64,000 nucleotides of DNA from Edolisoma coerulescens. Its lineage: Eukaryota > Chordata > Aves > Passeriformes > Campephagidae. The position numbers were made by a program, and so were the translations under genes. The stretch spans positions 286,514 through 350,513 of the forward strand of contig VWZW01007303.1 of the NCBI GenBank assembly GCA_013397115.1. Reading direction: 5' to 3'. The notes below the pieces were generated by a model. It saw only the letters and a program-made list of their open reading frames with translations, was not told the origin of the DNA and did no database searches. This document shows positions 12,401 through 24,400 of the stretch, piece after piece (positions within the stretch are counted from its first letter, which is position 1; every line of letters begins with the position of its first letter).

Positions 12401-15400
12401 TAATTCAGATTTCTAATTGCGTATATATCGATGTGGATGTATCTGGTGAGGTACCCGGTGGGCTGGTGGCTTTTGACATGACAGCAGAGTTATCTGAGAT
12501 GTCTTGTGCAGGGCCAGAAACCCCTACAAGGGCACGGTTCAGTTGCACTGCAGAAGTTTGGTTGTGAAGGAGTCTTTAATCTCATTTTACAGATGGGTCT
12601 GTAGTGCTTGTGGCTGCCCTTTGTGATGTGGGATCCTGCTGAGGAGGATCCTTCAATAGAAGGGGCCCTCATTTCTTCCCAGAGCTGTCTTAAGGCAAAT
12701 CCTTCTTTTTTCACTCTGCATTTCTGCACATAAAGCTGAAGAGAAGCAGGACTGGAGGAATATAAAGCTGGGGCCTGGCTGCCTTGGACTGCTGCACTTG
12801 CTCAGTCCTCAGCACCTCTCTTGCTGGTAAGCTGGGTGTAATGCAACTCAGAAGCGTGTCCTCCCATAATCCTCGTGTTCTAACAAAAATAGGATTCCAG
12901 AATGAGATTTTTGTGCACTCCAGGTTACTGCAGAACACTGTTCACACCCAGCAGTAGGAAATAGTGATGGGAGAGAGGTAGGAGTGTTTCACACCCACTG
13001 GTGGCCAGAGGTTCTCTGAAGTCTTGGACAAACCTTTTTATTACTATTTTTTTCCCTGATGCTGTGTTGTGGCCGTTGTGAATCGCATCCAATGACTGCT
13101 CCTCCTTGGAGCAGGGGAAGTGCTGAGCCCAGGAGAGGGAGAGCAGACCACGAGATGGCAGCAGCTGAAAGCAGAACGAAAGCTGACTATGTTTAGACAC
13201 TTTATTTTGTAACTACTTCCCTCCTGGTTTTCATCCCTGCGTTTGGTTTTCTTCAGGAATGTAAATATTAGCAGAAAAACATGAGAGGAAATCCATCTAA
13301 AGCCGTACTGGTCTTTCAATATTTGAGTGGAACAACCTTTCTCTCCAAATATTTTTGATCCTTGACCTTCTAAGGTAACTTTTAACCCATGGAATAGATT
13401 CCTTGCCAATCTATCTGTTATCCACATGGCTTAAGTTGACTGATGTCACCTTCTCCCTGTTATTTTCTAGGTTCTGTTCAGTTTTTTAATTCCTTCCTGT
13501 AGCATTTCTTCTTCCTCGTGCTGGATCCAAGCTTTTTCAGGTGTGGCTGTTCTGCTGCTGTGTTTCTGTGGGCTGTACAGACTTATTGCGCTGTGTTTTA
13601 CACCCTCTACATCACAATTTATTGGGAGAAACACTGTTGTGACTCAGCACAGAGTAACCTGAGATCACACAACTGATTAGTAAATGCACCAAGTGTGTGG
13701 AGTGTAATTAAACTCTCTTGTACCTGGCAGGTTTTTTGCCTTTAGCTTTAACCACACTAAGAAGGGAATCTGAGATCTGACAACTGGAAGTGGTGAGGTC
13801 CACCTTGATCTGATCCGAATTCCCTCCAGCAGTATTGAGTTTCCACAGCTCACAGGTGAGACTGAAAACTTGCAGTTAGAAATCACGGTGTTCTCCTGTC
13901 TCTCCAGCTGTGCCTGCAAGGGATGGAGGTTCCTTCTCTGCCAGAACTTGAGAGTTTGTGTGTGGGAGCTTCCTGGATGACCCTATAGAGGAAGATGATC
14001 TTCCTTTTATTTTTCCTATTAGCTGGCAAGCAGAATGTCTTTGAGATGATGTCCTGAGGAATGAGCCTGTTTAGAAACAAAAGGAGCTTTTGCCTCCTGG
14101 GCCTGTCCTCTGCAGGAATTTTATCCCTCTCTGTGTAATAAAGCTGAGAAAAGAACCCCTTGCTGAGAAACTGGTGATCCCCTGAGTCCCAAAAGGAATT
14201 TATGGGAGGCAGTCAGGGAAGTGGGAATTGTCTTGTACAACAGGGAGTGGAACACCACCTTCTCCCTGGGCACAGGAGATCGCTTGCTCCTCATGGGGCC
14301 TCTCCCAGCCGTGTGTTTTCCCTCTGCAGCCGGCGTTTTTTCTGGTGGGAGGAGTGAGCTGTCACTGCTGGATGAATTCATGATTCCTGCTCATGAAGGC
14401 TGTAAGGACTTGAAAATTCCCAACCCAGCATGGAGCTGAATACTGGTGGGAACTGTGGGATCTGCAGCATCTCAGCCTGGGGCTGCTCCAGGATGACCTC
14501 TGTCCCTCTGGATGAAAAACATCCTTCTTTTTATGGTGTTGCAGATACAGGCTAGATCTTGAAGTCCTCCAGCCATGTCTGAATTGGTCCTGTGTGTGGT
14601 TTGGGGTTTCTTTATAATGTTTGTGCTGCAAGTGGAGATAATATTTCCTTCTGGGAGACACTTGATGGCATTTGTGGGCGGAATTTCTTTCACCCAGTGA
14701 TGGATATGTTGCAGTGAGTGAGAACGTTGCTTGGGGCTGTGGAAGAGTGGTGGTGTCACTCTGGAACTCTCTAATGGATGCTTCTGCTGTTTACTTGAGG
14801 CTGCCCAGGAGGAAGAGCAACACTTTTGGTAAACTATGCAGCCAAAAGCAGCAACGAGCTGGGAAAGAGACAGGGAGAAGCTATGGAGGAGCCTGTCTAA
14901 ACAGTGGCTGTGTTCATGTGTGGTGGGATGCCTGGGAGAGGAAACGTGGGAGATTGCCAGGCAGTGCAGAAACCAGCTGTGTGTGTTGCAGCAGGCAGCA
15001 GCGAAGACTTAAAATAGGGGAAAAGGGAGAGCTGCCACCTGTGATTGGTGGCACAGCTTCTGGTTTCCCACTCTGACCTCCCCTTGTCCTGCTGGTGAAA
15101 CCAGCTTTGGCTTTGGAATGAGCTCCTGCAGAGGAATCTCACTTCCTGAGCAGGTATTTTCTACAGGTTGTCATCCTAAAGAGGTCTGAGGGAATTTCAA
15201 GCATCCATGTGAGACTTGGGTTTTTGGTTGGTTGGTTTTGGTGTGAGGGATGCGGGTCTTGAGCATCTTCCCTCAAAGCTGTGCTTTTCCCTGTGTTTTC
15301 AGTACTGGCAGAGAAGCAATGAGTTTGATAATTTGTGAATTTCCATGGCTCCAGAGTTTTGTCTTCTCAGACCCCTCATTTATAAACCTTAATTGACAAA

Positions 15401-18400
15401 TTCATCCATCAGAGACTTGTCTCCTTCCAATTACAGCCACCAGTATGTGCCTAATTTCCAAAGCATTAGTCTTGCTGAACAGATCATTCCAGGATCTCTA
15501 ACATCAATCAGCGTGCTGGGAATTTTGTTGACATGTGTCTACGTGTTATTTTCCATTGGAACAGACACTTCTAGCTATTGACAGGCACCATTTGTCAGAT
15601 AATGTCATGGTTGTGATGTTCTGCAACTTTGCCACCCCCCTTTTTAGGGCTCTGTAAGGAATTTGGTGCTTAGCTGGTGCTTTTTTCTCAGCTCACATCA
15701 GAGACAGACCATTTGCCACTGGATGGTGCCAGCGAGACCCTCTGCAAGGAAAATTGCAAAAAATGAAGCAAAACCTTCCTGATACGTGTGGTAGGTGCCT
15801 GATCCAGACTGGGATCAGACCACAGGGATTTCTGGAAGGAGAACAGGGAGTTGCAGACCCTCTGTGTCTTCCTGTGGAGTTGAATTTCCTGCGCTGAGGG
15901 CTCAGCTGTGCCAAGGAGAAGCCCCTTGTGATGGAGCCATCCCTGAGCAGCTTCTTGCCCACCTACCACAAGAGCTTCAACAGTTGGGGGAAGCATGTTT
16001 TCCTGCCTTACAGCTCACACATCCTGATTTTTGCAAGGATATGAGAGCAGGAGTGATGTTCTAGTCTGCCACAAAGTGCCATTTTTCTGCAGGGAAGTGC
16101 AAAACCCAGTTAGGGCAAGCACGCCGTGGGAAGGATAACACTTAACTTCCCTTCCATTGCCACCTCCATGAGAATTCAGCCCACTTGCAAAAAGCAAGCC
16201 AGGAGGTCTTTGCCACCCAGGCAGTTTTTTGGGATGTGATCAGGAACTGGGAATGTGTGAGTCTCCCAGAGTTTTAATTTATCTCTATACATATAAACAA
16301 ACATTGGCAGTGTGAGAGGCTCATCAGGGCTCTCTGACTTGCATGGTTGAGCCATTTTATAGAATCATTGAATCACAGAAGGATTTGGGTTGCAAGGGAC
16401 CTTAAAGCTCATCTTGTTCCATCCCATGCCATGGGGGATGCCTTCCACTATCCCAGGTTGCTCCAAGCCCCATTCAGCATTTCCAGGGATAGAGCAGCCA
16501 CAGCTTCTCTGGGCAACCTGAGCCAGGGCCTCACCACCCTCACAGGGAAATATTTGTTTTGTAAAGTAAGAAACTGTAATGGTTCCTGGGCTGTTTCTAG
16601 GGAAGCAAAGTAAGGAGGGCTTGGAGATTAAAGTTATGATGTGGACAGGATTAGGGGTCTTGTTCTCTGGGGAGCACCCGTTAGGGACCTTCTGGGCACA
16701 CAGCGTGGTCATAAAAATGAGTGGCCCTGTGAAACACCCATCCATGGATGCTCTGAATCTCCCATCTGGGAGTCTCTGCTTAATGACACAGATGTACCAT
16801 GCAAGCCCAGAGTGCTCTTTGAAATGTCAGCACCTCTTCATTCTCAGAAACATCTCGTGGTGCCTGGCTCCCTTGAGGGCAGGAGCCTCAGCATCTTCTC
16901 CGAGCCCCTTCATTTTTCCTCCTTTTCTTCATTTTTGCTTCATTTTAACGGTGTGGCGAGCCAGAGGTTCCTGTTTTAGGCAGCAGAATATTGTATTTCA
17001 TTAACTCCATTACACACTTGGTTTAATTTCCAATTAGCCTGGGATGCTAGGGAAATAATCTGATTGCTTCGACTGGTTGGCGTTCTGGATGTGCCGAGCT
17101 TCCCTCCTGTCCCCCCAGCCCCTGCAAAGCTTTTCCGTGTGGGCTGCCAGGCAGACACACAGGTTTTTCACCCACCCCCTTCCCTCCCTGGTGCTGTGTT
17201 TTATACCATTTGCTCTGAGCTAAAGGTTTGAGCTGCCAGAAGGAATCTCTTGGAAATCAGAGTGCTCCTACCTCTGCAGCTTCCCGCGAGGTCGGGTCTG
17301 GTCTCTCTGGCTGCAGAGGGAGTTTGTCTGGAGGTGGATTTAAAAATGTTGGGTTCTTGTTAAAGCTGTAAGTGAAGAGGTTTGGGTTTGTTGGTTTTGT
17401 TTAATAAGAGCCTGGGAGATTTTAGTTATCCTCATCCCAATGACGCTTCTCCAAGAGCCTAAATTTATTGGGAAATTCCAGCCAAGAGCAGGTTTATTGT
17501 CATTCGCCTCATCTGTGCTCCAAAGGGATGTTGCTGTGGCTGCATTTGAATAATGTCATCATGTACCCAGGGTGAGCTGATTTACATCAGCGAGCCAGGG
17601 ACCTGTTATTATTATTAATTCTTATTAATTCTTCAATCTGCTCTGCATTTTTATTTTCTGAGGGATTTTTAGGCAGATCCTCATTTGGTAGCTTGTAGCT
17701 TAAAGTTGGTATTCTTAATTGTGAGTCAAATGAGGCATTTTGCAGTGGAGTTAACTTGGAATTTTAAGCTTTAAAAGCTTTTCCTGTTCATTAGTTGTTT
17801 GGGCTCACATATCTGTGGCTACTGGGTTGACTTCAGTTTTTTCATTATTTCTGAGAACTCAAGACTACACCAGCTGTTAGTTTTATGTCCTTTTAGTCTG
17901 CTTCTTCCAATCTGTGGGATAAATTATATGAGTCCTGGTTGGTTTCTCATCAAAATAAATGTGGGGCATGTTTTGAAAAGCAGAGAATATTTTATTTACT
18001 AAAGAAACTTAGGGTTTTTTTTTTTCCATCAGCCTGTGAAACTTGTCCAGTTCCTTAGTCCTGTACCATTTGTAAAGCTTTAGCTTACTTTTATATGTCC
18101 CCCAGCAATTCCATCATCTTTTATTTTACAGAGAAAATAACTTCTTGTAACTTATCACTTTGTTCTTGCTGTTTAATGTAGTTGGACTTCATGATGTTGT
18201 GTTGCTATGTTAAGGAAGAAGTGTCACCTGAGTTGAAGACTCAAGGTTCAGCTTTGATGTTGCTGGTTTGTTGGTTTTTTTTGGCCAAAAACCATCTTTC
18301 CAAATATTTCCAGTGCCACTTCCGTGACTGCCAAAGCACACACTGGACTAGCAGGTGATATAATACTGGAATTAGTGTTGAATGGTTCTTTATGGACTTT

Positions 18401-21400
18401 TTTTCCATACCTGAGTGATAACTCTTAGTGGGGAAAGCTTCAGTCTTTGACCTGACCTTTCACTGGGTGGGAGCTGTTGGCAGAGCAGGAGCTGTGTGCT
18501 GGAACTGCGCGGTGCTGGCTCGTGCTGCTCCGTGTTCCCGTTCCTGACGGAGCCGGAGGCAGTGCCAGGGAAGAGGTGAGCGTGTGTGCTCCAAGCAGTG
18601 TTTGTGTTGGACTGCTTCCTGAGAGCTGTTTGCATTTCAGCTGTGCTATGGCTGTGTGAAAAGCCCTGAAGATGCTAATTGTTTTTGTTGGCATACCACA
18701 GCACCATAACACGTCAATATGTTCAGTGCAAATCGCCAGCGAGTCCTTTTTTTAATAAATACTGCTTAAAGTTTGAATTTATTCCTCACCCTTTCCCTTA
18801 TCCCCTTTTGCTTCATTTATCTCCTTGTCACCGTGGTGCTGAGGTGGGAGGTGAGGACCAGCTTTAATTGTGGACTGTAGATTGTAGATCCCAGCCCCTC
18901 TGGCAGGACTGAGCTGCCACCAGATGTTTCACAACCCCTCCCAGTCCTTTTTCTAACACCCAAGGAGACCACATCCCATGTTCCTAAGTCCATCTGGCCT
19001 TCTGCCACTTCCTCATGGATGCTTTTAATGGAATTATGAGTGGATTGCCATGTGGTGTCCCATCCTCAGCTTTGAACTGGACACATTCATACCCAAAAAA
19101 TAGACCCAAAAGATCCTGAGAGCAAAACCTCATTCACAGTTTGGTTTCTGGGTTGGAGCTGCTGTTCTCCAGCCATGGGAACAGCAGTTCTGTGCATCCT
19201 TTGTCCCTGGCAAACACAGGGATGGAATCCATGGATCCTGCAAGCAAGGAAACATAACCACAGCTGCTTTGACTTGTACTTGCCCCGGGGTTTAGGATAT
19301 CCTGGAAATGTCCAACACTATCTAAATATGGCACCTGGGGACATGGTTTAGTGGTGGGCTTGGCAGTGCTGGGTTAATGGTTGGACTCAATGATTTTGGA
19401 GGTCTTCTCCAGTATCAGTTCTATTCTATAATTCTCCATTAGTTACTAATTTATCAATTACTGCAACAAAGGTAATGCCTGGCAGTGTGAGTGTATTTCC
19501 CAGAGCTCCTGTCCCTCACTACAACTGACAGGTCCTTTCTCTGATGCTTTGGCATTTTTGTTAATTCAAAATTTTTTCCAAAGTAATTTCATTTTCTAAG
19601 TGCTTTTTCTTAAGGATTTTGAACTTTTCAGTTGCTTTTGTGATTTGTCTTCACTTGTAAACTTCCAAAATACAATGATATTAAAAGTCTTTCACTTCAT
19701 TTTTATGCTGTGTCACATTAACCATTCAGGAATTAGGCAAATTAAATAATGAGGAGAATAAGCAGCCTATCTTAATAAGTTCCTCATTAAAACAGTACAA
19801 GAAGAAGACAGCAGCACTGATTGCTAATGATTTTGGTGACAGAAGGCTCATTCAACTAATGAAATTCATAAAATCTTGGATCAAAATCCTATCTCTGACC
19901 TCTAGGTGTGAAATGCAGAACAATCAACATTACTGTGCCTGTGCAATGACTTTGGAATATATTGGTTTAATGACAAGCAGGGATGGGAACAAGGCAGGGC
20001 AAGTTCTGGTTGTGCTGTTCTTGTTTTCATTGTGCTGCATCAAAAGCATCTTTAGTCATCCAAACAATCAGATGATTTTAGGTAAGATGTTTCTTTGCCT
20101 TAATCTCATAGAAAATAACACTATAAATCTTCATTTGAGCAGGTATTTACTGGGATTTGGGCTGGACATGATGTACGTTGTAAAATGTCCTGAAAATGCC
20201 TTTTCATAGGGGATTTCAGTTTTGTGTGTCAAATTCAGCTGTAAATCCCTTTTCCTGTTAGTTAAACAAATACAAGTTTAGTCTTATCTGCAAATTTTCT
20301 ATTTTTGTCTCTATATTCTGCAACTTTTCTATTTAAAAAAAATCTTCCCATGGAGTCTGTTGGAATAACTGTTGAATTTTAGGATGGAACTAGAAGTTTG
20401 TGCTGCATTCCCACTTCTCATTTGTGTCAAACTGGACCCTGGACCTCCTCTCTGTGCTTCTTTTCATCTGTCCCTGGAAATGGGAAGACCTTATATAGTC
20501 CTAAGTGCAGCAAGAATATTTTCAGGGATGAGTTGTGCTGCAGTGCTTGCTTTACCACGGCTCCATAAAGCAAAAGGATCTTCTGGAGACTGTTTGAAAT
20601 TGAAATATGGGTTATTAGAAATTTAGCAGGAGTTGCCCATTTTAGGGGAATTGTTTGTTTGCTCTCAAACTGTGTGAGCTGCCAGTGCTGCTGCAGAGCT
20701 GGAGGCTGCCAGGCACCTGCCAGCTCCTTTCTGGATCACTCTTAAGCCATGTGCCATAGGAAAATTGGGCAAGAGGCACACATTCCTGAATAAATAGGGC
20801 ATTTGGAGGTTTGGGGACCTTGGCTGTAAAACTGAGCATCTCCTGGAAGGTGGGGGAGGATTTGGAGCCTGCAGGAAGGCAGGGTGGTGTTGTTCCCTGT
20901 GGATGCCACCTCCAGCTCCTTCCACGGCGAAGTCTCTTGGGATGTCCTGGGTCCCCGTTCCTCCCAGTGAAGCTTTGGGCTCTGCAGGTTGCTTGTGCTG
21001 CATCCCAGAAGGCTCAGATAACTGGTGCAGCAGCTGATGGATCTCCAGTTTGCTCCCCACCTGTACCAACCCCGGGTCAGTCCCTGCCAAGCCCCTCGTG
21101 CTGTGCTGACAGGGAACTCCTCCCTCTCTTCCCCCAGGTGGTAGCCAACGCCGTGGCCGCCCTGTCGGAGATCAGCGAGTCCCATCCCAACAGCAACCTG
21201 CTGGATCTGAACCCCCAGAACATCAACAAGCTGCTGACAGCTTTGAATGAGTGCACGGAGTGGGGGCAGATCTTCATCCTGGACTGTCTGTCCAACTACA
21301 ACCCCAAGGATGACCGAGAAGCTCAGAGGTGCGGTGGGTGTCTGGGGGCACTTGGGGGCTGCTGGGGGTGTTACAGCTCTGAAAGGACTTGTGCTGCCAC

Positions 21401-24400
21401 AGTGCCCTGGTGTCCCAAATTAGACTTGATGATAAACTAGATTTAAAAGCAAAGCCACTTTTGGTAGTTTGGGCTGATTCTGGAAACCTGCCCCTTCTCT
21501 CTGCAGAACCCTTTTCTCTGTTTATGGGTTTTTTTAACTTTTTTTTTTCTATTTAAAAGGCTGGTTCTTGTGGGAACTGGCACTACTAAGAAGGGATCAG
21601 CCCAAGACCAAACCTGTAACAGTGTAAGCACTGTTTGGAGGATTTTCTGGTTTAAAGCAGCACTTTCATATCTGGTTTTGCTGCTTTGAGAGAGGCCTTT
21701 ATAGGTTTGTGGGTTTCCAAAGTACTACAGGTCTGAGACTGGAATATTTTCCAACTGAAAACTAGTCTGTGATATGATAGGAGTGAAAATAAAGGTAAGA
21801 AATTATTTTTCTTATTGCTCCAAATTTACCTTTGTGCTTTTAGCTTTAACTGCAATGACTAAACCTAAATAGGAAGAATTTAGGGTTTGGGTAGTGGGCT
21901 GTTAGTTTGTGCACTTCAGGCCTCTTCCTCATCTGTCTCCAGAATCACAAAAAGCCAGATTGTGTTCCCAAGAAAACAAGGATTCAGCCAGGAAAGTAAC
22001 TTGGGACAGGGAGGCTCTCAGATGATGTATTTAATGTAGCTGATGTGGGGATGGAGGGAGAAGAAGGGCCACAAACCCACATGCAAAATCCTGGCCAGGC
22101 CATTTGGAATTGAAGCAGTGATGGGTTCCTTCACTGACTCTTTTCCTGAGGCACAAAATGCACTGTTTCTAAGAAACCTGCCGCTAGTCTTGCTGGGTTT
22201 TTTTCCCCCCTTGTGTTCTGTTTCTGTGCCAGAAACAGCTCTTAATGAGTGCTAGAAACCTGCAGAGGTCTCCAGGGTGTGAGGCCGGTGTTATCCCAGC
22301 TCTGTCACAGGGACCACTGCTCTGAACAGCTGTGAACATGTCCCAGTTCCTCAGCTGCAATTCCTCTGAAGAGTGGGGCATCAAATTGCATGGGCAGGAA
22401 CTCCTTTGAATTCTTTGTATGGAGTTTATCTCCTGGAGTCTGCCTGATTTCAGACAGCACTGGGAAAGCCACCCACCTTCCCAGCAAGGCTGCTGTCACT
22501 CCCCCGTGCGTGGGGAAACTGAGGCACAGAGCGAGGAAGCAGCTGGGACATGCAGGTGACCTTGGGCAGAGGCAGCTGGAGGTGCCCCCCAGCTCTGGCT
22601 TGGACTCCTCTGCTCTTCACTGAGCTGTGCTGCTTCCCTCCAGCATGGCTGAAAGCAAATCTTTCAGGGAAAGAAACTTCAGGAGGCGCAGATGGGAATG
22701 AGATTGTTCTGGGTTAGCAATCTGCAGGAGGGAGTGGGAAGAAACTTGACAGATGCTGTAAGAAAGACCATATGAACCCAAACTTCCTTTCCTTTTGGGA
22801 TGGGCTGTTTAGGATGCTGTTTGATTACAGGATCCATTATGGCAGGTGGTGAAGCTGAGATTTGGGAGGATATTTAGGTCACTCTTTCCTTGTGTATTCA
22901 GAGAAAGGGAAATGGTTTTTTTTTGAGATGACAGCAACCCCCCAGGCAAGCCAGAAGCGTGTATCACCTCTGAATGGTTATATGGAGGCTAAAGTGTTTT
23001 TCCAGTAGCTGTTTTTGTTAAAGTTATGTTTGTAAGTGACAGACGAGATCACACAAATAGAGAATACCACCAGGAAAAAGCAAAAAGTGTGGAATTGTTC
23101 CTGAGCTGACTGTGGCAGGAGAGAAGCTTGAAGCAGTGAGAGAAGTCCCTGTTTGCCTCCTGCTGCGTTCAGGAAAACAGGACTGTACCCGTTCATTGTG
23201 AACAAAACCAAATCAAAGTAGTGCCTGAGAAGCTGTCTTCTGCCATGCGCAGTCTCCTAAATTTAGATTTGAAGTATTTGACATCCTGAAATCCAGTTGA
23301 ACCCTTCCTTGTGCCTCTGTCCCCAGCATCTGTGAGCGGGTGACCCCCCGGCTGTCTCATGCCAACTCGGCAGTGGTGCTGTCAGCAGTGAAGGTCCTGA
23401 TGAAGTTCCTGGAGCTCCTTCCCAAGGACTCTGACTATTACAACATGCTGCTGAAGAAACTTGCCCCTCCTCTGGTGACCCTGCTGTCTGGAGAGCCTGA
23501 AGTTCAGTATGTTGCCCTGAGGAACATCAACCTGATTGTGCAGAAAAGGTAAAGGCTCAGGGGGTGTTATTCCTGCCTTATCAAAGGCCATCTGGTTATC
23601 TCAGGCCTCCAGTTATTGCCACATGCACAGAATTTCTTTTAATCTGGGCTCAGCTCCCTTGAGAGACAGATTAAACAGTCTCATGACTCTGGTAGCCTGA
23701 ACTGATTTCCTTTACAGCATACTTGTGATACCAGTTTCATGCAGTATTTCTTTACCTGCCTGTCTTCACTTTCTCTTTATGAGTGGTCAGAATTGCCCTC
23801 TGTAAATCAAAATGGCAAACAGGAACAGTTCATTGTGATGCCTTGAGAGGCTACCTAAAAACAGAGACTGACAGGAATAAGGGAATAAAGGTAGGGATTT
23901 ATTTGAAAGGCCTTCAGAGGTGCACCCTCGGCAGGCCAAAGGCTACATCCCAAAAGGACCCCAAGGTGGACCCTGAGTCACGAATTCTTCACACTTTTAT
24001 AGGTTTGGTTCATTTGCATATCAGCATAAATTCGCCAATTAAAACTTCAGCTAATGATGTCATTTCTTCAATTTCTCCACCTCTCTAGAGGCCCTAGTTT
24101 ACACTTTTTGGGCCTAAGACAGTCTGAGTGTCCTTGAATAACAAGCCTCAGAGCGGCTTTGTTGTGTCTATCTTAGCATGAGAGAGCAGAAGTGAACAGG
24201 CTACAAGAAACTACTGGGCAGTTCAGGATTTGGAAAATATGAAAGTTAAAACCCAAGGCATCATTCGTGACCTGCAGGATCTCACTGTGCCTGTGTTACT
24301 CTGTTCAGCACAGAACCACCAGGCTGGTGACATCCTGGGGTATGGTGGGTTGGGTTTTTTCCCCACCAGTTTGCTCCCACGGTTGTGTTTTATTGCTGCT

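Larger units (their letters stand above)
9408..21137 (+). other. AP2B1 intron 4, 11.7 kb, the largest complete intron
   Basis: GT at 9408, AG at 21136-21137. Two CR1 fragments are visible (16358-16560 minus, 19320-19435 plus). I found no exon, RNA gene or long coding frame. Stretches at about 17360-17800 and 19440-19960 are AT-rich with repeated TAAT/ATTA motifs and look like possible conserved non-coding sequence. The rest is unremarkable unique sequence. Confidence 0.85.
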
